From Oryzibacter oryziterrae (GTDB taxonomy: Bacteria; Pseudomonadota; Alphaproteobacteria; Rhizobiales; Pleomorphomonadaceae): a stretch of 64,000 bases of DNA. The translations under genes and the position numbers were made by a program. Below are positions 18,775 to 27,602 of the stretch, piece by piece (the stretch's first letter is position 1; every line of letters begins with the position of its first letter). The notes beneath the pieces are model-generated. The model was not told the DNA's origin, made no database searches, and saw only the letters and a program-made list of their open reading frames with translations. The stretch is taken from positions 1 to 64,000 of the forward strand of contig NZ_JAKJIC010000020.1 of assembly GCF_021864535.1 (NCBI RefSeq). Direction: 5' to 3'.

Positions 18775-19005
18775 TCAGGCTGGGCTGGCGCAGAGGCGGC
18801 CGACGATGCGCCGGACGAGAGGCGCAACCACCAGCACCACCGGGAAGGCAACGAGCCACGAGCTCAGCCAGGACGCCATCCAGTGTCCGACAAAGTCCGA
18901 GGCGGCGCTGCGATAGGTGGCAATCCCCGAAACCATCAGGGACATGAAGCCCGAGAGCAGGAAGCCAAACAGGATCGGCGCTGCGCGAGCAGGAAAAATA
19001 GGCAT
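18775..19005 (-). CDS. DUF2798 small membrane protein
   Basis: Unknown function. It has 76 residues with two hydrophobic helices. The pattern PILFGFLLSGFMSLMVSGIA ... SWLVAFPVVLVVAPLVRRIV matches the DUF2798 family as I remember it: two transmembrane segments joined by a loop with a conserved W-x-x-SW region. GGAG lies 7 nt before the ATG. It stands alone, convergent to rarA and with the cytochrome c' gene upstream on the same strand. Probable inner-membrane protein. Confidence 0.8.
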   Translation of the reverse strand: MPIFPARAAPILFGFLLSGFMSLMVSGIATYRSAASDFVGHWMASWLSSWLVAFPVVLVVAPLVRRIVGRLCASPA

Positions 19006-19145
19006 GAGAATCTCCGTAAACGTCCATCCGCTGAAAAAGGCGGACTTGGCTTTGCACGTTGATTGACGTTAACGCTTACGGCCCACATTCGCGGGGACAG
19101 GGGATAAATACTTAAGTCCTGGCCGTTTTGCAAGCCGCTGGGGTT

Positions 19146-19182
19146 TCCAAAAGAAAGCACCCGCCGGTTTGCCGACGGGTGC
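19146..19182 (-). terminator. Terminator of the cytochrome c' gene
   Basis: On the minus strand GCACCCGTCGG pairs with CCGGCGGGTGC around a 4-nt loop (positions 19182-19157) with one mismatch, followed by TTTCTTTTGG. It lies 30 nt after the stop of the cytochrome gene. Confidence 0.8.
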
Positions 19183-19211
19183 CCCGTATTCACACCTCAG
19201 CACGGAAGCGA

Positions 19212-19655
19212 TCAGCTCGGCTTGCGGTAGGCTTCGTGGCAGCTCTTGCAGTTGCCGGCCATCTTCATGAAGGCGGGCTTGAAGGTGTCGAGGCTGGCGG
19301 TCGCGGCAAGCGCGGCCTTGGCATCGGTCTCGAGGCTGGTGGCGTGCGCCTTGAAGTCGTCCATCTTTTCCCAGATGGCCGGCATGGCGTCGGTCTTGCC
19401 CTGGTCGGAGCCGGCCGGGAAGTGGTTGGGGAAGTCGGCGATGTTGGTCGCAACCGCGTTGAGGGCGTCCGTCGCCTTGGCAGCGTCATAGGCGGTCTTG
19501 CCCTGGGCCATCGGCACCAGAACCTTCATCGCCTTGCCGATGCCGCCCATCAGGTCCTGACGGGTCTTGATCGGATCGTCGGCAGCAACGACCGAAACGG
19601 AGGCGCAGCCGAGAATAACCATCGCCAAAGCGGCGGACTTGGCCAGAAAATGCAT
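19212..19655 (-). CDS. Cytochrome c' (exported four-helix c-type cytochrome)
   Basis: Periplasmic haem protein that binds NO and CO; roles in nitrosative-stress protection are known for the family. The chosen start gives 147 residues with a signal peptide of about 25 residues (MHFLAKSAALAMVILGCASV). GGGGAAAG lies just upstream. The haem motif CKSCH (136-140) is at the C-terminus as expected for cytochrome c', preceded by AIWEKMDDFKAHATSLE. An upstream perfect inverted repeat TTTTGGCC/GGCCAAAA (19677-19700) lies in the probable 5' untranslated region. No neighbouring denitrification genes are visible. Confidence 0.92.
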   Translation of the reverse strand: MHFLAKSAALAMVILGCASVSVVAADDPIKTRQDLMGGIGKAMKVLVPMAQGKTAYDAAKATDALNAVATNIADFPNHFPAGSDQGKTDAMPAIWEKMDDFKAHATSLETDAKAALAATASLDTFKPAFMKMAGNCKSCHEAYRKPS

Positions 19656-20065
19656 TCGCTTTCCCCTTGTCAGTTCTTTTGGCCACCCTGCAGGCCAAAA
19701 CACACAAATCACCTGCCCACTTTGCTAGGGGACAAATCCCGGAAGCAAGTCTGGGGCAAACGCGCGGCACTCACATCTACGTGATAATGCGCAAATCGCA
19801 TCTTTCCCGTCAACATGGACGAACAGCGCCTCACACGCTTTGCCTGATCCTAGCACAATATTCCCTGTCCAAGCCCTGTCCGGAGGGCGTTTTCGCCAAG
19901 TCCATGACAATAAGGATCTTTTAACCTCTTCTCTTAAGCGGAAAGTCGCGTTTGCGTATTACATTTGCTCACAATGAATAACCGCGGCGTCGGCATGGAG
20001 CGGGGCAGGGAATCCTGAAACCCGCAACAGTACGGCGGCGTGAACACGGGGGCTCGTAGCCAGTC
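19656..20065. other. Gene-free divergent region
   Basis: About 410 nt between the divergently transcribed cytochrome c' and the 334-residue unknown protein. It contains the 8-bp inverted repeat at 19677-19700 and an AT-richer segment at about 19,840-20,000, probably promoter DNA for one or both genes. No -35/-10 pair convincing enough to list and no small gene were seen. Confidence 0.5.
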
Positions 20066-21070
20066 ATGACCATCAAGGTCGGAGTGCAGCTGTGCGCAGC
20101 TGATTTTTCCGGTCGCGATCTCAGCGCGGCCGATGTGCTCGACCTGCGACGCCAGGTCTATGGCGACGGCGTCGTGCAGGTTCGCGATGCCGAACTCCTC
20201 TGCGACATCGACGCGGTGGCTGGACATACGTGCCAGGAATGGTCCGAGTTCTTCGTCGAGGCCATCACCGACTTCATCGTCCACCAGCAGATCCCCACGG
20301 GCTATGTGTCGGAAGACAATGCCTCCTGGCTGATGGCTCGCATCCAGCGCGACGGCATCGTCAAGACCACCACGGAACTTGAACTGCTGGTCAAGGTCAT
20401 CGAGGCGGCCAACCGGGTTCCGGTGGCGCTGTCGGCTTTCGCCCTGCAGCAGGTGGCCAAGGCGGTGATCGAGGCCAAGGGGCCACTCGCTGCGCGTGGT
20501 CATACCGAGCCCGGCGTCATCGGCAAGGACGACGTCGCCCTCATCCGCCGCATTCTCTATGCCTTCGGTCACGAAGGATCTGTCGGCATCTCGCGCGAGG
20601 AAGCTGAGGTCCTGTTCGACCTCAACGACAGCACCCGCGAAGCCGACAACGACCCCGCCTGGTCCGACCTCTTCGTCAAGGCCATCGCCAATTTCCTGAT
20701 GGCCTCGCGCGGTTATTCGGTGCTGTCGCGCCAGGATGCCCTGCGCCGCGAAGCCTGGCTGGATGCGCCTTCCGGCGGCGTCACGGCGCTCTTCGGCGAC
20801 ATGCTCTCCACCATGCTGTCCAACGGCCTGCGTGGCATCTGGTCGGCCTGGCGACAGGAAGAGGGCGCCTGGGCACGCCGCAACCGCGCCGTTGAGGAGG
20901 CCGCCCGCGAATCCGAGATCGTCACCTCCGAAGAGGTGAAGTGGCTGGCCAGCCGTATCGGTCGCGACGGCGTCATCCATGCCAACGAACGCGCCCTGCT
21001 GAAGTTTCTGTCCGAGGAAAGCCCGGACATCCATCCCTCGCTGCGTACTTTGCTCGACACCGCCGCCTGA
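20066..21070 (+). CDS. Protein of unknown function with tandem helical repeat
   Basis: I do not recognise a named family. It has 334 residues, no signal peptide and no membrane segments. Two homologous units are visible. Unit A (about residues 23-120) runs from DVLDLRRQVYGDGVVQVRDA through EWSEFFVEAITDFIVHQ to NASWLMARIQRDGIVKTTTE. Unit B (about 156-325) runs from DVALIRRILYAFGHEGSVGI through AWSDLFVKAIANFLMAS to VKWLASRIGRDGVIHANERA. Unit B is split by an insertion of about 60 residues (about 226-287) rich in W, R and E. The acidic, all-helical pattern is reminiscent of TerB-like folds, but that is a guess. It is monocistronic and ends at a 12-bp-stem terminator. Confidence 0.8.
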   Translation: MTIKVGVQLCAADFSGRDLSAADVLDLRRQVYGDGVVQVRDAELLCDIDAVAGHTCQEWSEFFVEAITDFIVHQQIPTGYVSEDNASWLMARIQRDGIVKTTTELELLVKVIEAANRVPVALSAFALQQVAKAVIEAKGPLAARGHTEPGVIGKDDVALIRRILYAFGHEGSVGISREEAEVLFDLNDSTREADNDPAWSDLFVKAIANFLMASRGYSVLSRQDALRREAWLDAPSGGVTALFGDMLSTMLSNGLRGIWSAWRQEEGAWARRNRAVEEAARESEIVTSEEVKWLASRIGRDGVIHANERALLKFLSEESPDIHPSLRTLLDTAA

Positions 21071-21109
21071 CCCGGTCGCCGAGCCTTCCCCATACGCAGC
21101 GTCTCACGA

Positions 21110-21146
21110 GCGGCGCCCGGGAACCACCCCCGGGCGCCGCAGACTT
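21110..21146 (+). terminator. Terminator after the duplicated-domain gene
   Basis: GCGGCGCCCGGG (21110-21121) pairs perfectly with CCCGGGCGCCGC (21129-21140) around a 7-nt loop, then AGACTTTTG. It has a 12-bp GC stem with a short T-run. Confidence 0.8.
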
Positions 21147-21191
21147 TTGAGCCTGATCCAGCCGGTGCGAGGCGCGCGTCGCCAGCCCTCA

Positions 21192-21242
21192 AAACACTTG
21201 GAGCGCCGCTCCACCTGAACCAGCCAGGCCGAACGGCGCTCC
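21192..21242 (-). terminator. Terminator of the pot operon
   Basis: GGAGCGCCG (minus strand 21242-21234) pairs with CGGCGCTCC (21208-21200) around a 25-nt loop, with AAGTGTTTTG following on the minus strand. It lies 32 nt after the potD stop. Confidence 0.65.
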
Positions 21243-21274
21243 ATGAGCGTCGACAGAAGTCGCAAGCGCCGAGC

Positions 21275-22303
21275 TTACTTCTTCAGATTGGTCCAGATCT
21301 TGTTGTACATCTCGACCACTTCCTTCGGGCAGGGCGGAGTGAACTCCGACGCAAAGCCGGCCGGCATGTTCATCTCCGGCGAGTCGCCCATGCCATTGGG
21401 CATGTACTTGTGGCTGTCCATGATGCCGTTGTCATAGCCGGCGAAGGCCGAGATCAGGCCGGCATTCTCCGGGGCCATGATGAAGTTCTGGAACAGCTTG
21501 GCATTCTCGATGTTGGCAGCACCCTTCAGCACCACCACGTTGTCCATCCAGCCTTCCATCACTTCCTTGGTATAGGCGAACTTGATGGCCGGGTTGGCCT
21601 GGCGCATACGATAGGCGGCACCGTTCCAGGTCTGGCTCGCGTCCACGTCGCCGGAGGTCATCTTGGGGATCGTGTCATAGGAGAATGTCCGCCAGTTTTC
21701 CTTGGCCTTCAGCAGCAGCTCGCTGACCTTCTTGAGGTTTTCCTTCTCGCCGCCGCAGCGCGGCAGGTTGAGATAGCGTTCGGCGGCATGAATCACCGAG
21801 TTCATGTCGTCCAGCATGTTGATGCGGCCCTTGAGCTCGGCCGGCGGGTCGAACAGGATGCCGAGCGAGTCGATGGGCCCCTTGTACTTGTCGGTGTTCA
21901 CCGCGAAGACGGTCAGGCCGAACTGCCAGGGCACCGAGTAGTTGCGACCCGAATCCCAATAGACGTCGACGAACTTCGGGATCATGTACTTGAAGTTTTC
22001 CATCGTGTTGGGCTTGGTCTCTTCGAGCATGCCCTCGTCGACCATCACCTTCACGGTATAATCAGAGGGAACGACGATGTCGTAGCCCGACGCACCGGCG
22101 CGCACCTTCGCCAGCATGGTCTCGTTGGAGTCATAGGTGTCGAGGCTGACCTTGACGTCATACTGCTTCTCGAACTTGGCGATCAGGTCCGGATTGGTAT
22201 AGTCGCCCCAGTTGTAGATGTGCAGCTCCCCGGCCGCCAACGCCGGACCGGCAAACGCCACTGCAGCGACGCCGGCAATCAGTATGGACTTGAGTGTCTT
22301 CAT
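21275..22303 (-). CDS. potD: Polyamine ABC transporter, periplasmic binding protein
   Basis: Captures a polyamine-like cation in the periplasm for the membrane transporter. It has 342 residues and GGAGGT a few bases before the ATG; the frame is open upstream but reads across potC. The signal peptide is MKTLKSILIAGVAAVAFAGP and mature sequence starts near AAGELHIYNWGDYTNPDLIA. PotD/PotF-type landmarks are YDIVVPSDYTVKVMVDEGML and VPWQFGLTVFAVNTDKY. It is the last gene of an operon in the potABCD order (ATPase, permease, permease, binding protein). Substrate (putrescine, spermidine or another amine) cannot be told from sequence alone. Confidence 0.9.
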   Translation of the reverse strand: MKTLKSILIAGVAAVAFAGPALAAGELHIYNWGDYTNPDLIAKFEKQYDVKVSLDTYDSNETMLAKVRAGASGYDIVVPSDYTVKVMVDEGMLEETKPNTMENFKYMIPKFVDVYWDSGRNYSVPWQFGLTVFAVNTDKYKGPIDSLGILFDPPAELKGRINMLDDMNSVIHAAERYLNLPRCGGEKENLKKVSELLLKAKENWRTFSYDTIPKMTSGDVDASQTWNGAAYRMRQANPAIKFAYTKEVMEGWMDNVVVLKGAANIENAKLFQNFIMAPENAGLISAFAGYDNGIMDSHKYMPNGMGDSPEMNMPAGFASEFTPPCPKEVVEMYNKIWTNLKK

Positions 22304-22329
22304 TTTTACCTCCGGAAGGTCCTTTCCGT

Positions 22330-23139
22330 TCAGCGGCGCTTCTGGCCGATCAGCACGGAAAGGGAAATGAACAGGATCGAGATCGACAGCAGGATGGTGC
22401 ACATCGCGTTCAGTTCCGGCGTGATCGGCCGCCGAACCTGGGTCCAGATGTAGATGGGCAGCGTCGTCTGGCCCGGACCTGCCACGAGCTGGGTTATGGT
22501 GAAGTCGTCGAAGGAGACGATGAAGGCCAGCGCAATACCCGAGGCAATGCCCGGCATCAGCAGTGGCAGCGTCACCCGGCGGAAGGTCATCCACGGCGTC
22601 GCATACAGATCCGCCGCCGCCTGATCGAGGGTGAAGTCCATGTCCTCGAGCCGCGCCCGGATCGGCATGTAGGCGAAGGGGATGCAGAACACCGAATGCG
22701 CCAGGATCAGGTTGCCGATCCCGAGATTGATGTTGAACACCTGACCCAGCAGGGCGAAGAAGGACAGCGCCGAAACCGCGGTGATGATTTCCGGCACCAT
22801 CAGCGGCAGGTTGATGGTCATGAAGGCTGCGGTCTGGCCGCGCCAGGCCTTCACGCGTGTCGTCCCCAGGGCCGCCGCCGTCGCCGCCATCGTCGCAATG
22901 ATCGTTGCGGAGACGGAGATCAGCATCGTGTTCAGCGCAGCGGCATGGAAGGACTCGTTGAACAGAGCCGTGGCGAACCACTTGGTCGAAAAGCCCGTCC
23001 ACTGCGCCACGCTGGCGTTGGCATTGAAGGCGAAGGCCACCAGCACCAGGATCGGTGCGTAGAGCACAGCAAGGCAGATCATGGCCAGCGGGCCGAAGCC
23101 CGGCTGATAGCGCATGTCGGTCGAACGATCCTTAGCCAT
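22330..23139 (-). CDS. potC: Polyamine ABC transporter permease (PotC/PotI type)
   Basis: Inner-membrane permease subunit. The ATG at 23139 gives 269 residues; 15 further upstream codons overlap potB and lack family character. It has six probable transmembrane segments. The EAA-loop region is LDQAAADLYATPWMTFRRVTLPLLMPGI, shown in part here as TPWMTFRRVTLPLLMPGI, followed by the typical SFDDFTITQLVAGPG. It overlaps potB by 8 nt and lies 26 nt upstream of potD. Confidence 0.9.
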   Translation of the reverse strand: MAKDRSTDMRYQPGFGPLAMICLAVLYAPILVLVAFAFNANASVAQWTGFSTKWFATALFNESFHAAALNTMLISVSATIIATMAATAAALGTTRVKAWRGQTAAFMTINLPLMVPEIITAVSALSFFALLGQVFNINLGIGNLILAHSVFCIPFAYMPIRARLEDMDFTLDQAAADLYATPWMTFRRVTLPLLMPGIASGIALAFIVSFDDFTITQLVAGPGQTTLPIYIWTQVRRPITPELNAMCTILLSISILFISLSVLIGQKRR

Positions 23140-24052
23140 GGAGTTTCGCCTCCGACGTGGTCCGCACATAGAAGAACAGGGCAACCAGCACGCCCGCCAT
23201 CAGGATGATGGCCTGGGCGGCACCCAGAGGCCAGTTGCGCGAGGATCCGAACTGCTGGGCAATCAGGTCACCCACCATCAGATGCGTGCCGCCACCGAGG
23301 ATCAGCGGCGTCACATAGGCGCCGATCGTCGGGATGAACACCAGTAGACAGCCCGCCACGATGCCCGGCTTGGCCATGGGGACGATGATCCGCCACAGCA
23401 CCCGCGAGCGCGTCGCATAGAGGTCATAGCCCGCTTCCACCAGGCGGAAGTCCAGCTTTTCGAGCGAGGAGTAGAGCGGCAGCACCATGAAGGGCAGGAA
23501 GGAATAGAACAGCCCCAGCACGATGGAGAAGTTGGTGTAGAGCATCACGATCGGCTGGTTGATCAGCCCCATCCCGATCAGCGTGTTGTTGATCAGCCCC
23601 TCGTCGCGGATGATGAACATGATCGCATAGGTGCGGATGAGCAGGTTCGACCAGAAGGGAATGGTCACCAGCAACAGCCACCACTTCCGGCTCTCCACCG
23701 GCCGCGTCACCATGAAATAGGCCGTCGGAAAGCCGAGCAGCAGGCAGACGAAGGTGGTTCCCAGGGCAAAGGTCAGCGACCGCAGATAGATCAGCACATA
23801 GTCGGGCGTGAAGGTCAGCGTGTCGTCGAAGATATCGCGGGAGAAAAGGAAGGAGACATAGGCTTCCAGCGTGAAGGGCGGCTCCACACCTCCATAAGCC
23901 CCGGGACTCATGAAGGAGAAGGCCACGATCACCAGAAGCGGCAGGATGCCGAAGATGGTGATGACCAGCACCGCCGGCAGCGTCAGAAGGCGCGACCGCC
24001 TTCGTTCGGCTTTTTCGCGCAGGGCCAGGGAGACGGAGGCAGTGTCGCTCAT
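23132..24052 (-). CDS. potB: Polyamine ABC transporter permease (PotB/PotH type)
   Basis: Inner-membrane permease subunit and partner of PotC. It has 306 residues from the ATG at 24052. A charged cytoplasmic N-terminus (LREKAERRRSRLLTLPAVLV) leads into TM1. There are six hydrophobic segments. The coupling-helix region is VEAGYDLYATRSRVLWRIIV. It starts 4 nt after the potA stop, so it is translationally close-coupled. Confidence 0.9.
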   Translation of the reverse strand: MSDTASVSLALREKAERRRSRLLTLPAVLVITIFGILPLLVIVAFSFMSPGAYGGVEPPFTLEAYVSFLFSRDIFDDTLTFTPDYVLIYLRSLTFALGTTFVCLLLGFPTAYFMVTRPVESRKWWLLLVTIPFWSNLLIRTYAIMFIIRDEGLINNTLIGMGLINQPIVMLYTNFSIVLGLFYSFLPFMVLPLYSSLEKLDFRLVEAGYDLYATRSRVLWRIIVPMAKPGIVAGCLLVFIPTIGAYVTPLILGGGTHLMVGDLIAQQFGSSRNWPLGAAQAIILMAGVLVALFFYVRTTSEAKLHG

Positions 24053-24056
24053 GGGC

Positions 24057-25226
24057 TCAGTCCTCCACCAGCTGCGCAACGCCTTCGCCGATCAGAACGC
24101 CAACCTCGTCGCCGATCGCCGGGCCGAAGCTCAGACCGTGCCGGTTCTGGCGGCGCACGATGAAGCTGCTCTCGTCCTTGAGGCGCAGGTGGTAATGCGT
24201 GTCGGTGCCGAAGTAGACGATGTTGGTCACCGTTCCCGCCAGATTGCCGGCGCCGGCGCCGACGAGCTCGGCATGCTCAGGGCGCACCACGATGGTGGCC
24301 TTGCCGGGGCTGAACTTGACGCCATCGGGCACACCGGCGTGGATCACCGTGCCGCCCGGCAGTTCCAGCTCGCCCGAGGTGGCGCTGACCGTCAGGAGCT
24401 TCACCGTCACGAAGTTGGTCTCGCCGATGAAGCTCGCCGCAAAGCGGTTGGCCGGCCGGTCATAGATGTCGCGCGGGCTGCCGATCTGCTGCACGCGACC
24501 CGCGCTCATCACCGCGATGCGGTCCGACATGGTCAGCGCTTCTTCCTGATCATGCGTCACGAAGATGAAGGTGATGCCCGTCTCGTGCTGCAGCCGCTTC
24601 AGTTCGATCTGCATCTCCTTGCGCAGCTTGAGATCAAGCGCCGACAGGGGCTCGTCGAGCAGCAGGAGCTTGGGATGCGGCGCCAGCGCACGGGCCAGCG
24701 CCACGCGTTGCTGCTGGCCGCCGGAGATCTGCTGGATCTTGCGATTGCGCATCTCCGTCATCCGCACCAGCGCCAGCATGCGCGTCACGGTCTCGTCGAT
24801 GCTCGCCTTGGGGCGCCGCAGCATTTCCAGACCGAAGGAGATGTTGTCCTCGACGGTCAGATGCGGGAACAGCGCGTAACTCTGGAAAACGGTGTTGACG
24901 GGCCGCTCATAGGGGGCCTTCACCGAGATGTCCGCACCGTCCAGCCGGATCTCACCTTCGGAAGGATGCTCGAAACCGGCGATCATGCGCAGGAGGGTGG
25001 TCTTGCCGCACCCCGACGGCCCGAGCAGCGTGAAGAACTCGTTCGGCCGGATGCGAATGGAAACGTCGTCCAGTGCGCGGAAGTCCGGGCGCCCCGGTTG
25101 GCTGAACACCTTGCCAACGTGATGAATTTCGAGGCCTTGTCGACTCTCCAGTACTGTCAATCTCGAACCCCCAAGCTGTTGACCTCCCGACGGACGCGGG
25201 ACTGGCACACTCCGAACCGGCGACAT
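24057..25226 (-). CDS. potA: Polyamine ABC transporter ATP-binding protein
   Basis: Drives polyamine-type import by ATP hydrolysis on the cytoplasmic face. Walker A is [16 protein letters not shown], the Q-loop is [20 protein letters not shown], the ABC signature is [16 protein letters not shown], Walker B is [12 protein letters not shown], and the switch histidine is in [15 protein letters not shown]-terminal TOBE-type domain follows. It has 389 residues from the ATG at 25226. The start is uncertain: no clear ribosome site, a GTG two codons upstream, and a downstream TTG are alternatives. It is the first gene of the operon, behind 404 nt of gene-free DNA that holds a TGTGATCACA palindrome. 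Confidence 0.92.
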   Translation of the reverse strand: MSPVRSVPVPRPSGGQQLGGSRLTVLESRQGLEIHHVGKVFSQPGRPDFRALDDVSIRIRPNEFFTLLGPSGCGKTTLLRMIAGFEHPSEGEIRLDGADISVKAPYERPVNTVFQSYALFPHLTVEDNISFGLEMLRRPKASIDETVTRMLALVRMTEMRNRKIQQISGGQQQRVALARALAPHPKLLLLDEPLSALDLKLRKEMQIELKRLQHETGITFIFVTHDQEEALTMSDRIAVMSAGRVQQIGSPRDIYDRPANRFAASFIGETNFVTVKLLTVSATSGELELPGGTVIHAGVPDGVKFSPGKATIVVRPEHAELVGAGAGNLAGTVTNIVYFGTDTHYHLRLKDESSFIVRRQNRHGLSFGPAIGDEVGVLIGEGVAQLVED

Positions 25227-25630
25227 GAGCACATGTCATCGGCGCCCCGCCTGAGCGGCAGGGCAGGCGTTACGTCAAGCAAAGGGACGGATGTCGTTCA
25301 GATACAGGCACGCATTCGCCGTGCGCATCGAGGCGCACGCGTCTGGCCGGCGGGTCAACCGCCGTCTCCCGTTGCCGCTGCTCGCAAGAGCCGCGACTAT
25401 CCCTGATGTCACCTGTCTTGGCCGCAGCCGCCGATGTTTCCCGGCTGACCGTGGCTCCCCTCTGCTGCGAGCCGAACTTCACACCATTTCCGTCGTTGTG
25501 ACGGCCCTGTTGATGTGATTTCCGGCTCGCTCTTATTTTGAGCACGGCTTTGCGCATTTGCAAAGTGAAAATGTGATCACAAAACCGATTATTTTGGCGC
25601 ACCCGGCCAATGGCATCGCTGACGAGGCTG
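25227..25630. other. Gene-free region upstream of potA
   Basis: Lies between potA and the amidohydrolase stop, both on the minus strand. It holds the palindrome TGTGATCACA at 25572-25581. On the minus strand, downstream of the palindrome, TTGCAA-N17-CAAAAT (about 25560-25532) is a weak promoter candidate that would leave a 5' leader of roughly 300 nt. Small open frames here have no recognisable content. Confidence 0.45.
25572..25581. promoter_or_regulatory. Operator-like palindrome TGTGATCACA, copy 1
   Basis: Perfect 10-bp palindrome in the context AAATGTGATCACAAAA, upstream of the pot operon and downstream of the amidohydrolase gene. The 12-mer AATGTGATCACA is identical to copy 3. The symmetry resembles GntR-type operators, but the regulator is not in the window. 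Confidence 0.5.
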
Positions 25631-27295
25631 TCAGGCCTCGTAGACCACCTTGCCGTCGAAGATGGTCGCCGCCACGGTCATCTCGCGGATGCCCTCCGGA
25701 TCGATCGTCTCGATATTGTCGCTGAGCAGCACCAGATCGGCGAGGAAACCCTCGGTGATCTTGCCCTTCTCGTTCTCGGCGAACTCGGCATAGGCGCCAC
25801 CGGCGGTGAAGCCGGCGATGGCCTGGTCGAGCGTCTGGCGATGATCGCGCAGCCCGGCTTTCCACAGCTTGCGCGTCACGGCCGCCTGGATGCCCGGCAG
25901 CGGATCCACCGGACACACCGGCCAGTCCGACGAGAAGGCGATCGCCGCGCCGGTGTCGCGAATGTCGTTCCACGGGAAGGCATCCTTCCAGCGGGCTTCG
26001 CCGATGTTGTCGAGGAAGGGCTGCAGCGGGAAGCACAGGTTGCCCGGCGGATGCAGCGGCTGCATGGAGGCGAGAATGTCGAGCTCGCCGATGCGCGGCA
26101 CGTCCGTCGGATCGATCAGCTCGATATGCTCGATGCGATGGCGGCTGTCGCGCGCGCCATTGGCCTTGCGGGCCGCCTCATAGCCGTCGATGGTGGCCCG
26201 CACCGCCGCGTCGCCGATGGCATGCACGGCGATCTGCAGCCCGCGCCGGTCGATGTCGACGCAGATGTCCTTGAAGCGCTCAACGTCGAACAGCGGATCG
26301 CTGCGCCAATCGGGCCGCGAGGCGTATCCCTGCAGCATGAAGGCGGTCTCGCTGTCGATCACGCCGTCCATGAACATCTTCACATGGCCCGAGGACAGGC
26401 GGTTCGAGGTGTAGCGCCGCGCCATCTCCTCGGCCTTGTCCAGCTCGGAAATATCCATGAAGGGCAGGAAATGCATGGGAACGCGCCCGCGCGCCGTCAG
26501 TCCGCCTTCCTGGTCGATCTCGTCCAGCAGCTCGAGCTGGTAGAGATTGCCGTCCATGTTGTGGAAGCTGGTGATGCCGTGTCGCGCCAGATGCTTGAGG
26601 CCGTCGCGCATGATCTGGCGATCGACGGCCCGGTCGGCGGCACTGAGGTTCTCGGGCTCGCCGCCGGTGGTCAGCCCAAGCCGTGTCCGCTCGGCGGCCG
26701 GATTGAGCGCCATCACCGGCGAAATCGCCTCCGCTTCGCGCAACTCGCCCGAGGCCAGCCCGTCGGCCGCCATCACCACTTCATTGCCGGGATTGACCAC
26801 CTTGCCCTTGAGGAGGCCCCCCATTTCCAGCGCCATCGTGTTGGCCCAGGCGGTGTGGTGATCCGGCGCGAACATGATGAAAGGCCGGTCGGACACCACC
26901 GCATCCAGGTCGTGTCTTGTGATCACAGCTTCGGCGTTGAGGATCGTATAATCGGCGCCATTGGCAATCAGCAGTCCCTTGCCGGGGCGCTTGCCCAGCT
27001 GGCTGCGCACGGCATTTTCAAACGCCGCCCGGCCGGAAAGACCGGCGAGATCGATCCCGCTCAGCTCGAATCCGCCGCCAAAGATGTGGATGTGGCTGTC
27101 GTTGAACCCCGGCAGAAGCGCCGCCCCCTGCGCGTCAATCACGCGGGTTCCTGCGCCGCGCAGGGCAGCAAGCTCGGCCGCATCCCCCACGGCAAGGATC
27201 CGGTTCCCGGCAACCGCGACGGCACGCGCCCGCGGCCGAGCCGTGTCCACGGTCATGACATTGGCATTGATGATGAGAAGGTCCGCAAAGGCCAA
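25631..27295 (-). CDS. YtcJ-type amidohydrolase (amidohydrolase_3 family)
   Basis: Metal-dependent hydrolase of unknown substrate. The TTG at 27295 is chosen because GGAGAA lies 5 nt upstream and the protein then starts AFADLLIINANVMTVD, the usual N-terminal strand. It has 554 residues. Metal-binding marks are GFNDSHIHIFGG, HAIGDAAVRATIDGYE, HRIEHIEL and SSDWPVCPVDP. The C-terminal strand is ITEGFLADLVLLSDN. It stands upstream of, and co-directional with, the pot operon. Both are preceded by the same palindrome, so it may process a compound imported by that transporter; that is inference. Confidence 0.9.
   Translation of the reverse strand: MAFADLLIINANVMTVDTARPRARAVAVAGNRILAVGDAAELAALRGAGTRVIDAQGAALLPGFNDSHIHIFGGGFELSGIDLAGLSGRAAFENAVRSQLGKRPGKGLLIANGADYTILNAEAVITRHDLDAVVSDRPFIMFAPDHHTAWANTMALEMGGLLKGKVVNPGNEVVMAADGLASGELREAEAISPVMALNPAAERTRLGLTTGGEPENLSAADRAVDRQIMRDGLKHLARHGITSFHNMDGNLYQLELLDEIDQEGGLTARGRVPMHFLPFMDISELDKAEEMARRYTSNRLSSGHVKMFMDGVIDSETAFMLQGYASRPDWRSDPLFDVERFKDICVDIDRRGLQIAVHAIGDAAVRATIDGYEAARKANGARDSRHRIEHIELIDPTDVPRIGELDILASMQPLHPPGNLCFPLQPFLDNIGEARWKDAFPWNDIRDTGAAIAFSSDWPVCPVDPLPGIQAAVTRKLWKAGLRDHRQTLDQAIAGFTAGGAYAEFAENEKGKITEGFLADLVLLSDNIETIDPEGIREMTVAATIFDGKVVYEA
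26919..26928. promoter_or_regulatory. Palindrome TGTGATCACA, copy 2, inside the amidohydrolase gene
   Basis: Third identical 10-mer of the set, inside the coding sequence about 370 nt downstream of the start. Intragenic operators of this kind support repression loops in other systems; here it may also be chance codon use. Confidence 0.35.
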
Positions 27296-27348
27296 GGCTG
27301 TTCTCCACTGTGTTATTTTACGGATAGCAAACAGGACCCAACTCGAAT

Positions 27349-27364
27349 TGTCAATGTGATCACA
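27349..27364 (-). promoter_or_regulatory. Amidohydrolase -35 element overlapped by operator copy 3
   Basis: AATGTGATCACATT (27353-27366) is a perfect 14-bp palindrome. Its minus-strand right half runs directly into TTGACA (27354-27349), a consensus -35, about 54 nt before the TTG start. A -10 is less clear (TTTGCT or GCTATC). The overlap suggests repression by blocking RNA polymerase. Confidence 0.55.
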
Positions 27365-27602
27365 TTTGTGCACAGGCGCGCTGATGGCAACCGGCATCAA
27401 CGCCCTCACCCCCGACCATTTCCGTCTCCAGGGAAATGCGGGCCAAGGCATCGGTCAAAAGGTGAAAGAGGAGGGGGCTCGCAGCGGCCAGGAACAACGC
27501 TGCCCGCACAAGCCGCAAAGGCCATCCAGAGACGGCCTCAGCCTATCCGACGATAGACAACCACCCGCAAGAACGGGCTTGGACTACAACATGAGGAAGG
27601 AA
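27365..27602. other. Gene-free DNA between the amidohydrolase promoter and tRNA-Val
   Basis: No gene seen. A short stem ACCCGC/GCGGGT-like pairing near 27566-27584 lies just past the tRNA 3' end on the minus strand and may help end its transcript. Confidence 0.35.

Noticed and set aside
21275-23002. Single 575-residue fusion of a permease-like segment to the pot binding protein
   Set aside because: The upstream part is a frame-shadow of potC; a ribosome site and signal peptide define the real start at 22,303.
25610-27556. 648-codon plus-strand frame across the amidohydrolase
   Set aside because: Antisense shadow of a GC-rich gene; low-complexity, no family marks, while the minus strand encodes amidohydrolase motifs.
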